Source: Saprospiraceae bacterium
Lineage (GTDB): Bacteria > Bacteroidota > Bacteroidia > Chitinophagales > Saprospiraceae
Reading direction: 5' to 3'
Length of the DNA stretch: 64,000 nt
Assembly (NCBI GenBank): GCA_016718205.1
Contig: JADKEB010000018.1
Span: 76,602-140,601 of the forward strand
The notes beneath the pieces were generated by a model, which saw nothing but the letters and a program-made list of their open reading frames with translations, ran no database searches and was not told the origin of the DNA. Both the position numbers and the translations under genes were made by a program. Below, one piece after another: positions 20,058-29,266 of this stretch. Within the stretch, counting starts at the first letter, position 1; every line of letters starts with the position of its first letter.

Positions 20058-20666
20058 ATGGAACGTCGCAATTTTTTACAATCAACCGCATTCTTTTCCC
20101 TACTTGGGTTACAGTCTTCATCAGTTCTAAATAATCTTTCAGAAACAACTGAGCCCATCAAACCATTTTTGCTTCCGTCACAACCTCCATTAGCACATAA
20201 TAATGGTATGGATATCCGTGTGTGGGTCAGAAATGGTGCGACCAGTGGGCTTTTTTCGAGTATAGAGTGTGCAGTAGCTCCAAAACTAATGGGCCCGGCT
20301 CCACATGCACATAAAGAACTGGACGAACTCATGTATGTTCTTGAAGGCACGGCAAGTGTACTATTAGGAGACGAAGTAGTAGAAATCCAGGCAGGAGGAT
20401 GGCATATGAGACCAAGGATGATTAAACATACCTTCTTCAATGCTTCTGACCAACCGCTCAGATTTATTGATATGTATTTCAATCAGCCATTTGAAGAATA
20501 TCTGGAGACTATATTTCATCAACTCACACCAGAAAATGGCTATCCAAGCGGGTCTGAAAAAAGAAGTCTTGAAATAAAAAGGTTATCAGAAAAATTTGGG
20601 TTGATAAGATTTGACAATTCAGACCAACAGAAGAAACAACTAATGAAGGAATATGGGTTGAAGTAA
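20058..20666 (+). CDS. Cupin domain protein with twin-arginine-like leader
   Basis: 202 residues. The N-terminus MERRNFLQSTAFFSLLGL fits a Tat-type leader (RRNFL), so export is likely. The cupin core has PHAHKELDELMYVLEG (metal ligands His-x-His and Glu, about residues 77-92) and GWHMRPRMIKHTFFN (second motif). Such proteins can be dioxygenases, isomerases or sensors; the substrate cannot be read. It stands alone; no operon partner. Confidence 0.8.
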   Translation: MERRNFLQSTAFFSLLGLQSSSVLNNLSETTEPIKPFLLPSQPPLAHNNGMDIRVWVRNGATSGLFSSIECAVAPKLMGPAPHAHKELDELMYVLEGTASVLLGDEVVEIQAGGWHMRPRMIKHTFFNASDQPLRFIDMYFNQPFEEYLETIFHQLTPENGYPSGSEKRSLEIKRLSEKFGLIRFDNSDQQKKQLMKEYGLK

Positions 20667-21184
20667 ATGCATAATATAAAAAGAGATCCGTATAAAATTA
20701 TGAAGCAAAAACTAAGAAAGAAATCACACAAATGATGGTGAGAGACAAACAAAGAGCAAATGATATTGTTAGAAGTTAGGATGGATAGAGACTCTTCTGA
20801 GAGCATTTCTAATTAGCCTAAGTACAAATAATTACGTTTTATACCCAACTGAAATTGAGTTAAAGCCTCAAATTTAGAATTTAAGAATCTCAATTAGCTG
20901 AATATTAATAACTTGTGGTCTAAAATCAAAAATTTAACAAAAATATTTTGAAATGATTTTGATGATTTTTTAAATGAGATGTGGGTATAATAGCCAGCCT
21001 TTCCGACAATTATACCACACATCTGCCAAAGTTTACTTTGTCACTCTGTTCAATCTGAGCAGATCAGAAAACTAGTTGTTAAAGTGAAATTTTTTATTCA
21101 CATTATTCTTCAGCATTTTACTCACTATTTCACAAAAAGCTACCACAGGTTTTTGGAATTCAGCACCAACACATCCTGAAACCT
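20667..21184. other. Non-coding gap with one long hairpin
   Basis: No supported gene. At 20977-21024 a near-perfect hairpin pairs AGATGTGGGTATAAT with ATTATACCACACATCT around a GC-richer loop. It could terminate transcription from the cupin side or from the opposite strand. The rest is AT-rich without features I can support. Confidence 0.5.
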
Positions 21185-21998
21185 TTATCTTTGCAATATG
21201 ATTTTTGCAGATTTATGTTTTTTACCATCAAAAATTTTCAGAAAATAAAGTCCATTTTTCAGTTCCATAGGTAAGGTCAGACTTAGAGTTTTATTCTCAA
21301 TAATCTTGGTCGATGCAGAGCATAACTTTCCCTGAATATCGAACATCGAAATTTGGACTTCATTGGAAAATGATTCCGGCAACACAATATGGAAATCGTC
21401 TGAGTTTACAGGATTGGGGTAAACTTTCAGTTGTTGTTCCAGTCCGAAATCTTCACTATCGGTCAAGGCCCTTTGCGGAAAAAACATTTTCATTTTTACC
21501 TTTGAAACTTGATTAAAATAAACAGCTTCAGAATACATGACTTCTTCGCTGAGACTTAGGAATTCTGAAGCGAAACCGTCGCAGTTCGAGTCAGTTTTAT
21601 GAGAAAAATCGGTACATCAGGGGAGACTGTATTTCCAACTGATTTTCATCAACGAAGATCAATCTTACATTACCCTTTATGGGTTCATTGTAAGTAATTT
21701 TTATATCACCGGATTCACATTTATTAAGGACAGCTTCCTGAATTTTTAGCCCCAACTGAAAGCCAAAACAGCTTTAAAATTTTGGGACTGAACAGCTAAA
21801 GTGTATTCCTTACCTTTCTTCAGAAAATCATCATATACAAACAACTCCAGAGGAGCCGGTTCGTTTTCATTCAAAAACCAGACTTTTACTGTTCCATAAT
21901 TAAAATATGCCGCATTTACTTTATACCTGATTCTAAGTAAAACTGTCTGGCCTCTGTAAGCTTCAATGAATGTAAGGCTTGGCTTGAAAGGCCCGTTG
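21185..21998 (-). pseudogene. C-terminal remnant of a T9SS type A secreted protein
   Basis: The last 117 residues include the type A sorting domain (KVYPNPVNSDDFHI ... NGLYFLKIFDGKKHKSAKI). Upstream pieces in other frames (VWFLNENEPAPLELFVYDD, ITYNEPIKGNVRLIFVDE) extend the same protein to 21998, where the coding similarity stops abruptly without a start codon. At 21999 the sequence switches to the tail of a plus-strand T9SS gene plus a nuclease gene, a cassette also found at 27001. The remnant is thus 5'-truncated by that junction and carries two or more frame breaks. Confidence 0.7.
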
Positions 21999-22910
21999 TG
22001 GCACGGTGACGGTACTATAACGTTTTACATTCCCAAAATCTCAAAAGGTACCAGGCACAAAATCTGGATTATTGATGATGGCAGCAGAGTCGCCCGTAGC
22101 TCTTATGACAAAAAGTTTTTGGTTTTGGGCATAGACTTCACTGCCTGCATCGGCCTTGAGATACGCGATAGCACCATAGATGACATCGTCGTCATCCATG
22201 CGAAGATAGGTACGGGCTTTTTGGAGTTTTTTGATAAAGGATTTAACATCGCTTACCTTCAGGGTGGTTTTCACTTCTATGATGACGGTTTCTTTACCAT
22301 TGTGAGCGATGATATCATACTCATAGTTTTCGCCTTCATAGCTACCTTTACGTCGGGTAGACGTATCCTGCACTTTGATACCACGCTCGTTCAGTATACG
22401 AATGATGTCTCCTTCTACAAGGCTTTCCATGAGTCGGCCCGACTGCGATGTAGATAATTCAAAAGCCTCTTTGACTGTTTTATCAGTTTCTTTGAACTTT
22501 GTATCTGGCTCCTTGAATCTCTGGTCTAACTCCATTCTTGATTCCTTGAACTTTGTATCAGTTTCTTTGAATCTCTGGTCTAACTCCATTCTTGATTCCT
22601 TGAACTTTGTATCAGTTTCTTTGAATCTTTTATCTAATTCGCTTCTTGATTCCTTAAACTTTGTATCTGTCTCTTTTTGGGAGATAACTAATTCTTTGAG
22701 GAGCTGGCGGATTTCTGCTATTTCAGTGGACATCCTGTGAAATGTAATATTTTCAGAATAACACTCCAAAGCCTTTGAAAGTTCCGCTGGTTTGGTTGTA
22801 GATTCCATTAGGATCAAAAAAATAACACAAATATTTTACTGATAGTATTGCATTATTCAATATAAAGGATTATATTTGTGTTACTGTTTGATACTACAGA
22901 AAGACGGAGG
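21999..22910. repeat. Copy 1 of the T9SS-tail/nuclease cassette
   Basis: From 21999 the sequence GGCACGGTGACGGTACTATAA, a nuclease gene and its upstream region match 27001-27935. Near-identity covers about the first 145 bases; the nuclease body is diverged. The upstream flank (ATAAAGGATTATATTTGTG and following) is again close. Copy 1 lacks the roughly 170-base insert present in copy 2 at about 27693-27863. Confidence 0.7.
22041..22808 (-). CDS. PD-(D/E)XK nuclease-like protein with coiled-coil repeats
   Basis: About 255 residues from ATG 22808 (an in-frame TTG lies upstream). The N-terminal half contains four tandem 18-residue repeats (KETDTKFKESRMELDQRF type, 54 bp each), predicted as a coiled coil. 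The C-terminal half reads RRKGSYEGENYEYDII ... TVIIEVKTTL, the D...ExK core of a PD-(D/E)XK fold, as in DUF3782-like proteins widespread in Bacteroidota. Nuclease activity is inferred. The last 33 residues are identical to those of the 27043-27525 protein although the bodies differ. Confidence 0.75.
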   Translation of the reverse strand: MESTTKPAELSKALECYSENITFHRMSTEIAEIRQLLKELVISQKETDTKFKESRSELDKRFKETDTKFKESRMELDQRFKETDTKFKESRMELDQRFKEPDTKFKETDKTVKEAFELSTSQSGRLMESLVEGDIIRILNERGIKVQDTSTRRKGSYEGENYEYDIIAHNGKETVIIEVKTTLKVSDVKSFIKKLQKARTYLRMDDDDVIYGAIAYLKADAGSEVYAQNQKLFVIRATGDSAAIINNPDFVPGTF

Positions 22911-23444
22911 AGAGACACAATAGGCTGCAACATAGGAAAAACAGGAAGAAGCGAACCTAAAAGAGTTATTTTGAACAATTATGTATTTGCCGTTCGGTTA
23001 TGAGTTAACTGTATGGTGGAGATAAGATTAGTGCATATTTAAAATTTCATCACTTTCGATTAGATGAAATTTTAAGTATCATCTCAAGCATTGCTTTAAA
23101 GAAAGTAGTGGTATGTCTATTTGGGTAGGTAACGATATACAATGAATAGGATATATATCATAACAAACCCCGAGTATAAAAAAGTGTACAACCATTTGAT
23201 TTGATCAAAAAATAAAAGAGGCCTGCAACCTGTACAATTTTGGCAAATTGCTGTCAGTTACAGACCCCATTCTCGCAAGGATGCAAAAGTAGGTCTTTTT
23301 TGTTTAAATTTCAAAATGAATGGCTAAAAAAGAGCAAATGACTGCTGGCCAACTGTGGTATGTCACGGCCGGACATGCGTATAGGAAGTTTGCAGGCATT
23401 GGTATATTATTTTTTAATTTTTTTAACCATTTAATTCATTTTTT
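22911..23444. other. Non-coding gap with a 13-bp perfect hairpin
   Basis: No gene is supported. TTAAAATTTCATC at 23039-23051 pairs perfectly with 23063-23075 around an 11-base loop. Near 23270-23302 an AGACC/GGTCT pair is followed by a T run and may be a weak terminator. A GC-richer patch (about 23340-23395) between AT-rich sides is unexplained. Confidence 0.45.
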
Positions 23445-23472
23445 ATGAAAAACAAATTTTATTCTTTACAAA

Positions 23473-24048
23473 ATGGGGGGGGGCAAAATAATATTTTGCG
23501 TGACCCTGATGTGTACATTGATTTTTTCATCATGCAATAAGGATGAAAGAGTCCTCTCGTCTGCTGTACCAAAGCCAAATGAGACACCTGAACAGTATCT
23601 CGAAAGGCGAATGAATGATTTTAAAGCATCAGGTAAAACTGTTACTGTCGAACATGCTACTTTGGAAGAGATTAATGATGTAATGAAATTACATGGACTA
23701 CCTCAATTTTCTGATAAAGATGTAATCGAATCAAGAAAACATGTAACTAATTTAAGAAATAGCTGTCAATGGCCATGTAATACATGGAATAATTTTGCTG
23801 ATTGGAACAACAGTGGTTTTGTAAGTACGATTGATTTGACATTGGCAATGACTCATATCTACGATTGTTCTGGAAGTTATACTGGTTCTTGTACTTTAAA
23901 TTTTAATGACCCTGATGAAGCTTGGGATTTTAGTGTTCTTAAATACCTAGAAACTTGTAATCTTAGTGATTGGGACTATATTTTAGACTATGCAAATGAT
24001 GTTGAGTCAGCAAGAAAATTATTATTAGGAATAATTACTTGCACATAA
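23473..24048 (+). CDS. Putative lipoprotein with G9 tract at its start
   Basis: 191 residues as read. The N-terminus has a hydrophobic stretch ending FSSC (lipobox), so it is probably an outer-membrane or surface lipoprotein. The likely native start is ATG 23445 (MKNKFYSLQN), 28 bases upstream and out of frame by one. With one G fewer in the G9 tract (23475-23483) the two join. The second half contains DWNNSGFVSTIDLTLAMTHI, similar in layout to a dockerin-type calcium-binding loop; the rest is unrecognised. A terminator hairpin follows at 24060. The T9SS gene downstream is separately transcribed or read through. Confidence 0.55.
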   Translation: MGGGKIIFCVTLMCTLIFSSCNKDERVLSSAVPKPNETPEQYLERRMNDFKASGKTVTVEHATLEEINDVMKLHGLPQFSDKDVIESRKHVTNLRNSCQWPCNTWNNFADWNNSGFVSTIDLTLAMTHIYDCSGSYTGSCTLNFNDPDEAWDFSVLKYLETCNLSDWDYILDYANDVESARKLLLGIITCT

Positions 24049-24059
24049 TAAATTTGTAA

Positions 24060-24092
24060 AATTAGAGGGGGAAATTATTTCTTCCTCTAATT
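24060..24092 (+). terminator. Hairpin after the lipoprotein gene
   Basis: AATTAGAGG pairs with CCTCTAATT around a GGAAATTATTTCTT-type loop that itself can pair. It lies 12 bases after the stop codon and fits a rho-independent terminator or attenuator. Confidence 0.6.
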
Positions 24093-24157
24093 CAAATCAT
24101 TTATCAAGTAACAATGTTAAAATTTAGATTTAGCAATTAATAGTTGATTTTTTATTT

Positions 24158-27022
24158 ATGCAATTTAAAAATACCCTATTTATATTTTTCTCTTTACTTA
24201 TTATTTCACCAAAAATTAATTCTCAAAAAGAATTTGGTAGATGGTTTTTCAGACCCGATATAATTATTGACTTTTCAACAGCAGCACCTACATTGACTAA
24301 AAGTAATGAACGATTTGAGTTTTTTCCTTATTCGGTGACATGCGTTGTATGCGATATCAAGGGAGAATTGCTATTTTTTTCAGATGGGGTATATTTTTGG
24401 GATAGGAATTACCGCAGAATGCAAAATTCTCTGAATGTTTTAAATACTGATGCTATGTCATTTCAGGGATGTAATATTATAATTCCTTCAGATGGAACTA
24501 ATATTTACTATGTATTATCAATGAATCATCAAACAAGTTTAAAAGGCGAATTATTAATACAAAGTGTTGATATGAGTTTAAATAACGGGTATGGTGATAT
24601 TGATGCTGATAAGACCAAAATATTAGGAACAGATTATGCAGGTCAATTACTTAGCATGAAACATCCATGTGAAGGCGTATGGTCGATTATGCATGAAAGA
24701 AATAATAATATTTTTGTTTCGCATCATTTTGTTGAAGGGCAGATTAAAAAGAGTGTAATATCTCAAATAGGCACAATTGTTTCACAACAAATTCTTGGAA
24801 ATAATATAATGGGGAAAATAAAATTTATTAATGATAAAAGGATTGCATTATTAGATAGAAATGGATTATTTGAAATTTATGATTTTAACATTTTTACTGG
24901 TGTTATTTCAAATCCCATAACTGTTTTTACATCCAATAACACCAATAGCTTTCTATTTAATGGTGCATTTTTCGATGGCGCTTTTTCACCTTCAGGACAG
25001 TTTTTATACAGACGAAATGGAAATGCAAATGAGATTTGGTTAGAGCAATATGATATATCATTGTCTTCTGTTGATGATATTAGAAATTCAAAGGTTGAAT
25101 TTCGATTTCCTTACCCTAGTACTTATTCAGGTATTGGTGGTGGTAATAGTTTGAATACTTTTGGAAATGGGATTGACGGAAGGATATATTTTTCAACTCC
25201 AGGTATAAGAGATTATATGCCTATCATAAATAATCCTGATGAAAAAGGTATCGGGTGTAATTTTGATCCATATGGTATAATTTTTAGTGTAAAGATTTTA
25301 TCTAATTGTATACCAGAAAAACCAGTTTTTGCCACCCCTACCATCAAAAACTTCCTGCCACCGGATACAACTTACTGTAAAGTACCCACAGTGACCATCA
25401 GCTCATCTGTCAACCAGTATGACAGTCTCAGGTGGTCTGATGGGAGCACTGCACCATCTGTCAGTCTAAACACACCGGGGATGTACAGATTGACGCTCTA
25501 CAAAAACGGATGTGAGTACCACGATACCATGACCATCTCAGAAGTACCTACACGCATCCTCGACCTGGGCCCCGACCTCACCCTCTGTCAGTTAGAAAAC
25601 CGGATCATCACTGTCCCGACACAATCTGGAGACAAACTTTTGTGGCATGATGGAAGTAATGCAAATCAACGCACCCTTAACACAACAGGCCAATATATAG
25701 CCACAATCACCTCGACAGATGGATGCACCATCAGCGATACCATCAACATCATAAGATCGTATCAAAAAGTACCCCAAAGCAAGACCATATCCCTCTGCGA
25801 CGGAGAGACCTATACTTACAAAGGGGTGTACTATAGCGCAGGCCAGACCATCTCCGACAGCATCCCGGCACAGACAGGATGTGATACCCTGCTGTCACTG
25901 AGACTTGACAGACGTGCCACACCTGCCATCTTCCGTGATACCATGACATGTACCAATGCACCGATCACAATACAAAACCAGACCTACATGCCAGGGGACA
26001 CCATCATACGGTTCAAGCCAGCCATCACCGGCTGTGATACAGTAGTGCGCACGGTATATCGTACACATCAGGCAGCACCGCTCACTGTGTCGGTCACAGA
26101 TAGTGTAGTGTGCACAGGTGCGACCACAGGAGCAATAGCCTCCATCTCACAAAACCTCATGTGGAGTACCGGAGCTATATCAGCCTCCGTCACACTTGGC
26201 GCGGGTACATACACGGTGACCCACACAGACGCACAGGGATGCCGGCAGGAGCGGAGCATCAGTATCAAAAGTGCACCACCATTGACCTATACCAAAGAAA
26301 TAAAAGACCCTACGTGCGAAAACCGGAATGGCAGCATCCGACTGATCAATCAAAACGCAGCACATCCATATACTGTCAGCATCGATGGCAATCCGCTCTC
26401 AAGTATGATGCTGGACAAGCTGTCACCGGGCAAGTATCAGATATCGCTGAGGGATCGCCATGGATGTATCACACGGGATAGTGCATCGCTGGTGTCCAAG
26501 CAAACATTGGAAGTAGAGATGCCGGCATCCGTGACTATCGAAAAAGGGAAAACCACCTGCATCACCTACCGTACATCAGGCGGAGAGGTAGATACCATCA
26601 TCTTTTTGCCTCAAGCGGACATCCTGACCAGATCTGACACCATCTGCATCACAGGTATGGAAGACAGGACATACACGATTACATTTACAGATGAAGCGGG
26701 CTGTACAGTGGCAAAAGTCCTGAAAGTAGATGTCACCATACCATCGTCCTCCATCATCCTGCCCAACATCGTGAGCCTGCAAAGTACCAATGAAGAAAAC
26801 AGGGTTTTTTATCTCAAAACCGAAGGCATCACCTACGACATGCTGATCTATGACCGATGGGGCAACGTCCAGCATAAAGCCAAAAATCAGGTAGGCGGAG
26901 ACAAAAGCAATGCCTGGCATCCCGGCGAGTCAAAAGTAGTCCCTGGCGTGTATGTGTATATAGTCACGATCTATACAGATGAAGGAGTGGTGAGTCGGTA
27001 TGGCACGGTGACGGTACTATAA
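24158..27022 (+). CDS. Large T9SS type B sorting-domain protein, chimeric
   Basis: 954 residues with signal peptide MQFKNTLFIFFSLLIIS...NSQ. Residues 25-385 look like a beta-propeller-type domain (repeated strand pairs, SPSGQFLY). The remaining part has PKD/Ig-like and SprB-like modules rich in 'DGC', 'LCDGETYTY' and 'GTYTVTHTDAQGC' motifs. The C-terminal type B sorting domain is YDMLIYDRWGNVQHKA ... GVYVYIVTIYTDEG. Base composition switches sharply near 25325: a sampled 60-base line at 24841 is 22% GC and one at 25861 is 57%. The last bases of the gene start the cassette repeated at 21999. Confidence 0.85.
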   Translation: MQFKNTLFIFFSLLIISPKINSQKEFGRWFFRPDIIIDFSTAAPTLTKSNERFEFFPYSVTCVVCDIKGELLFFSDGVYFWDRNYRRMQNSLNVLNTDAMSFQGCNIIIPSDGTNIYYVLSMNHQTSLKGELLIQSVDMSLNNGYGDIDADKTKILGTDYAGQLLSMKHPCEGVWSIMHERNNNIFVSHHFVEGQIKKSVISQIGTIVSQQILGNNIMGKIKFINDKRIALLDRNGLFEIYDFNIFTGVISNPITVFTSNNTNSFLFNGAFFDGAFSPSGQFLYRRNGNANEIWLEQYDISLSSVDDIRNSKVEFRFPYPSTYSGIGGGNSLNTFGNGIDGRIYFSTPGIRDYMPIINNPDEKGIGCNFDPYGIIFSVKILSNCIPEKPVFATPTIKNFLPPDTTYCKVPTVTISSSVNQYDSLRWSDGSTAPSVSLNTPGMYRLTLYKNGCEYHDTMTISEVPTRILDLGPDLTLCQLENRIITVPTQSGDKLLWHDGSNANQRTLNTTGQYIATITSTDGCTISDTINIIRSYQKVPQSKTISLCDGETYTYKGVYYSAGQTISDSIPAQTGCDTLLSLRLDRRATPAIFRDTMTCTNAPITIQNQTYMPGDTIIRFKPAITGCDTVVRTVYRTHQAAPLTVSVTDSVVCTGATTGAIASISQNLMWSTGAISASVTLGAGTYTVTHTDAQGCRQERSISIKSAPPLTYTKEIKDPTCENRNGSIRLINQNAAHPYTVSIDGNPLSSMMLDKLSPGKYQISLRDRHGCITRDSASLVSKQTLEVEMPASVTIEKGKTTCITYRTSGGEVDTIIFLPQADILTRSDTICITGMEDRTYTITFTDEAGCTVAKVLKVDVTIPSSSIILPNIVSLQSTNEENRVFYLKTEGITYDMLIYDRWGNVQHKAKNQVGGDKSNAWHPGESKVVPGVYVYIVTIYTDEGVVSRYGTVTVL

Positions 27023-27042
27023 CGTTTTACATTCCCAAAATC

Positions 27043-27525
27043 TCAAAAGGTACCAGGCACAAAATCTGGATTATTGATGATGGCAGCAGAGTCGCCTGTA
27101 GCTCTGATGACAAATAATTTTTGGTTTTGGGCATAGACCTCGCTTCTGATGTTAGAGTCCTGGTATGCTATTGCACCAAAGATTTTTTCATGGTCTTTAA
27201 TACGTAAATATTTACGAGTTTTATTCATTTTTTTCACAAACTCAACTACATCTTTTTTATAAAATTTTGTTCGGACTTCGATCACAATGATCTCTTTTTG
27301 ACTTTTGGCAATGATATCGTATTCATAGTTTTCGCTATTATAACTTCCTTTACGATGGGTGTAAGTTTCATATAAATCAAAACCCCAACTTTGAAAAACA
27401 GGAAAGATATTACCATTCAACAAAACTTCCATTAATCTACTCCATGGCGAATAAAATAAATCTAAAGTCTGCTTTATTTTTATATCACTTTCATTAAAAT
27501 AACTCATACTACTAAAAAAAATCAT
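27043..27525 (-). CDS. PD-(D/E)XK nuclease-like protein, N-terminally shortened
   Basis: 160 residues. The fold core HRKGSYNSENYEYDII ... IIVIEVRTKF (D...ExR/K) matches its paralogue at 22041-22808, and the last 33 residues are identical to it. The coiled-coil repeats are missing. Just upstream, MTTEIAEIR (minus, from about 27571) matches the paralogue's N-terminus but runs into a stop, so the 5' part has been deleted and frame-shifted. The ExK lysine is Arg here (EVRTK), which may weaken activity. It could be a decaying copy. Confidence 0.65.
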   Translation of the reverse strand: MIFFSSMSYFNESDIKIKQTLDLFYSPWSRLMEVLLNGNIFPVFQSWGFDLYETYTHRKGSYNSENYEYDIIAKSQKEIIVIEVRTKFYKKDVVEFVKKMNKTRKYLRIKDHEKIFGAIAYQDSNIRSEVYAQNQKLFVIRATGDSAAIINNPDFVPGTF

Positions 27526-27692
27526 GGTTGACTAATTGTCTAAGGCGGATTTCTGCTATTTCGGTCGTCATGATTTGAAATGTAAGTTATTGTGTATTAA
27601 CGTATCAATTCAAGGGAAAGTTTAGGAGGTAATTGGAGAGGCCATGAAGATCAAAAAAATAACAGAAAAATTTTTTACTGATGGTATTGCAT

Positions 27693-27863
27693 GTGTGTAT
27701 AAAATATTGCACAAAAACGTATATGCTCTTCTCAACCCTCATTTACTAAAGAGCCTGTCAAGCTATGCTTGAGATGATCCACCCCCTTGTACTTATCAAA
27801 GTGCTGGACTCCCCTTTAGGGGTCGGGCCTGCCTGCGTGCCTTGGCAGGCAGGGGTTAGCAGG
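27693..27863. repeat. Dispersed repeat C1, inserted in the cassette
   Basis: Contains GTGTGTATAAAATATTGCACA, then CTGTCAAGCTATGCTTGAGA, CTCCCCTTTAGGGG and a GCCTGCC/GGCAGGC hairpin. The same blocks occur at 49051-49225. Absent from the otherwise homologous cassette copy 1, so this is a filled versus empty site pair. Confidence 0.6.
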
Positions 27864-27956
27864 ACATTATTATTTAATATAAAGGAATATATTTGTGTTA
27901 CTGTTTGATACTATAGAAGAAAAATAAGTTCGGGTACCCGAAGCGATAATGGTAAA

Positions 27957-28106
27957 ATGTCCAGAGGCACATTCTTGTCCCTGAAGAAAACATGCCGCAA
28001 GTTAGGAGTGTCTTTTTGGGAATATCTCAACGATAGGTTCTCCCTCAACAATCATATCGACCAATTGAATATCATTATGATGCGCCATAGCTGTTCCTCA
28101 GGATAA
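27957..28106 (+). pseudogene. IS66-type transposase C-terminal remnant
   Basis: A 49-codon frame from ATG 27957 contains SRGTFLSLKKTCRKLGVSFW and EYLNDRFS, which is the C-terminal tail characteristic of IS66-family transposases in Bacteroidota. Nothing of the catalytic domain remains. It sits directly beside cassette copy 2. The remaining 170 bases to 28280 hold no supported feature. Confidence 0.6.
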
Positions 28107-28279
28107 TACACTATCTATTGAGTACTTACTTATTTTTGACCTAAATACTTAATTACAAAAGAGTATATCACTTTTGTTATATTTTCCATGGGAAGTTGCA
28201 TTTATAACTTGAATTTAAGCTATGACTTTTAGGAAAAATAAATCAAATGTCAATATAATGACTGTTCATTTGAACGGTA

Positions 28280-29041
28280 TCACACAATTGCTAAAATTTT
28301 TTTTATTGCATCTCTGGCCATATCCGTAAGTATCAGCCTCCCACTGATCTCAGCTCTTTGTTCCAGCAATGTATCCCAATGTTCTGTACCTTCCCAGAAA
28401 ATCTTTTTGAGTGCTACCAGTGCTTCCGGGCTCTTGCACACGAGGCTTGCAGTAAAATGATCCAGATATGCATCCAATTGTTCGATTGTCTCAAAAGCTT
28501 CTGTAAAAAGTCCTTTTTGTTTGGCCCATTCTGCCGTTTGCCATTCTTCTGCATTGATAGCGAGGTGGCTGAAAGCGGAAAACCCGATTTTACGTTCTAC
28601 CACAGGACCTATCACAAAAGGACCTATACCAACGGCAAGTTCTGAAAGTCTGACAGATGCATACTTGCTTGCCATGCAGTAGTCACAGGCGGCAGCCAGT
28701 CCTACTCCGCCGCCAACAGCTTTGCCATGTACGCGACCAATCATGATTTTGGGACATTTGCGGATAGCATTGATGACATTGGCAAATCCCATAAAAAAAG
28801 TCTTTCCTGATTCAAAATTTTCAATAGCAGCCAACTCGGTAAAACTGGCGCCTGCACAGAAAGTACGGTCACCACTGCTTTTGAGCACAATGATAAAAGT
28901 GCTTTCATCAGCACCTGCCTGATTGATATGATCGACCAGATCAGTAAGGAGATAACTCGGCATGGAATTCTGAGCAGGGTGATAGAACTCTATGGTAGTG
29001 ATGTGATCTTTTTTGGTGGAGGTAATGTGGCCGTCTGACAT
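28280..29041 (-). CDS. Enoyl-CoA hydratase/isomerase family protein
   Basis: 253 residues from ATG 29041 (MSDGHITSTKK); a longer frame from 29068 would overlap the promoter. Crotonase-fold motifs are GDRTFCAGASFTEL (first oxyanion-hole segment, near residue 64) and HGKAVGGGVGLAAACDY (near 105). Residue choice in the usual catalytic Glu positions is not diagnostic, so hydratase versus isomerase is open. Its position near paaZ, separated only by the inserted restriction-modification module, suggests a phenylacetate/aromatic or fatty acid degradation step (PaaF/PaaG-like). Confidence 0.85.
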   Translation of the reverse strand: MSDGHITSTKKDHITTIEFYHPAQNSMPSYLLTDLVDHINQAGADESTFIIVLKSSGDRTFCAGASFTELAAIENFESGKTFFMGFANVINAIRKCPKIMIGRVHGKAVGGGVGLAAACDYCMASKYASVRLSELAVGIGPFVIGPVVERKIGFSAFSHLAINAEEWQTAEWAKQKGLFTEAFETIEQLDAYLDHFTASLVCKSPEALVALKKIFWEGTEHWDTLLEQRAEISGRLILTDMARDAIKKILAIV

Positions 29042-29065
29042 AAAGTGAATGCGATTATTTAAGCA

Positions 29066-29073
29066 CAAATATA
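29066..29073 (-). promoter_or_regulatory. -7 element of the enoyl-CoA hydratase gene
   Basis: Minus-strand TATATTTG matches TAnnTTTG exactly, 25 bases before ATG 29041, and supports that start over the one at 29068. Confidence 0.5.
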
Positions 29074-29266
29074 CAGTTATGCCATCTATTCCATTCTATA
29101 ATGTATTTTTTCTATGGAAAAGATTTTCACAATAGGGACTTATGATTGCTGGTCGATTATTATCGGTAATATATATATTTGCCATGTGACCCATAGATAC
29201 TTTTTTTATAATTTTATTAGTAGTTAATATACAGTATATCAGTTAATTATGATTAATTAATCATTT

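Larger units (their letters stand above)
27001..27935. repeat. Copy 2 of the T9SS-tail/nuclease cassette
   Basis: Matches 21999-22910 at both ends. It begins inside the last codons of the T9SS gene (GTVTVL), continues through a diverged and shortened nuclease gene, and ends in the flank with ATATTTGTGTTACTGTTTG. Copy 2 carries an extra block at about 27693-27863 between the GTATTGCAT and ATTATT flanks that are adjacent in copy 1. Confidence 0.7.

Noticed and set aside
22500..22680. Regular repeats that could suggest a CRISPR array
   Set aside because: They are head-to-tail 54-bp units without spacers inside an open frame and encode a heptad-like coiled coil.
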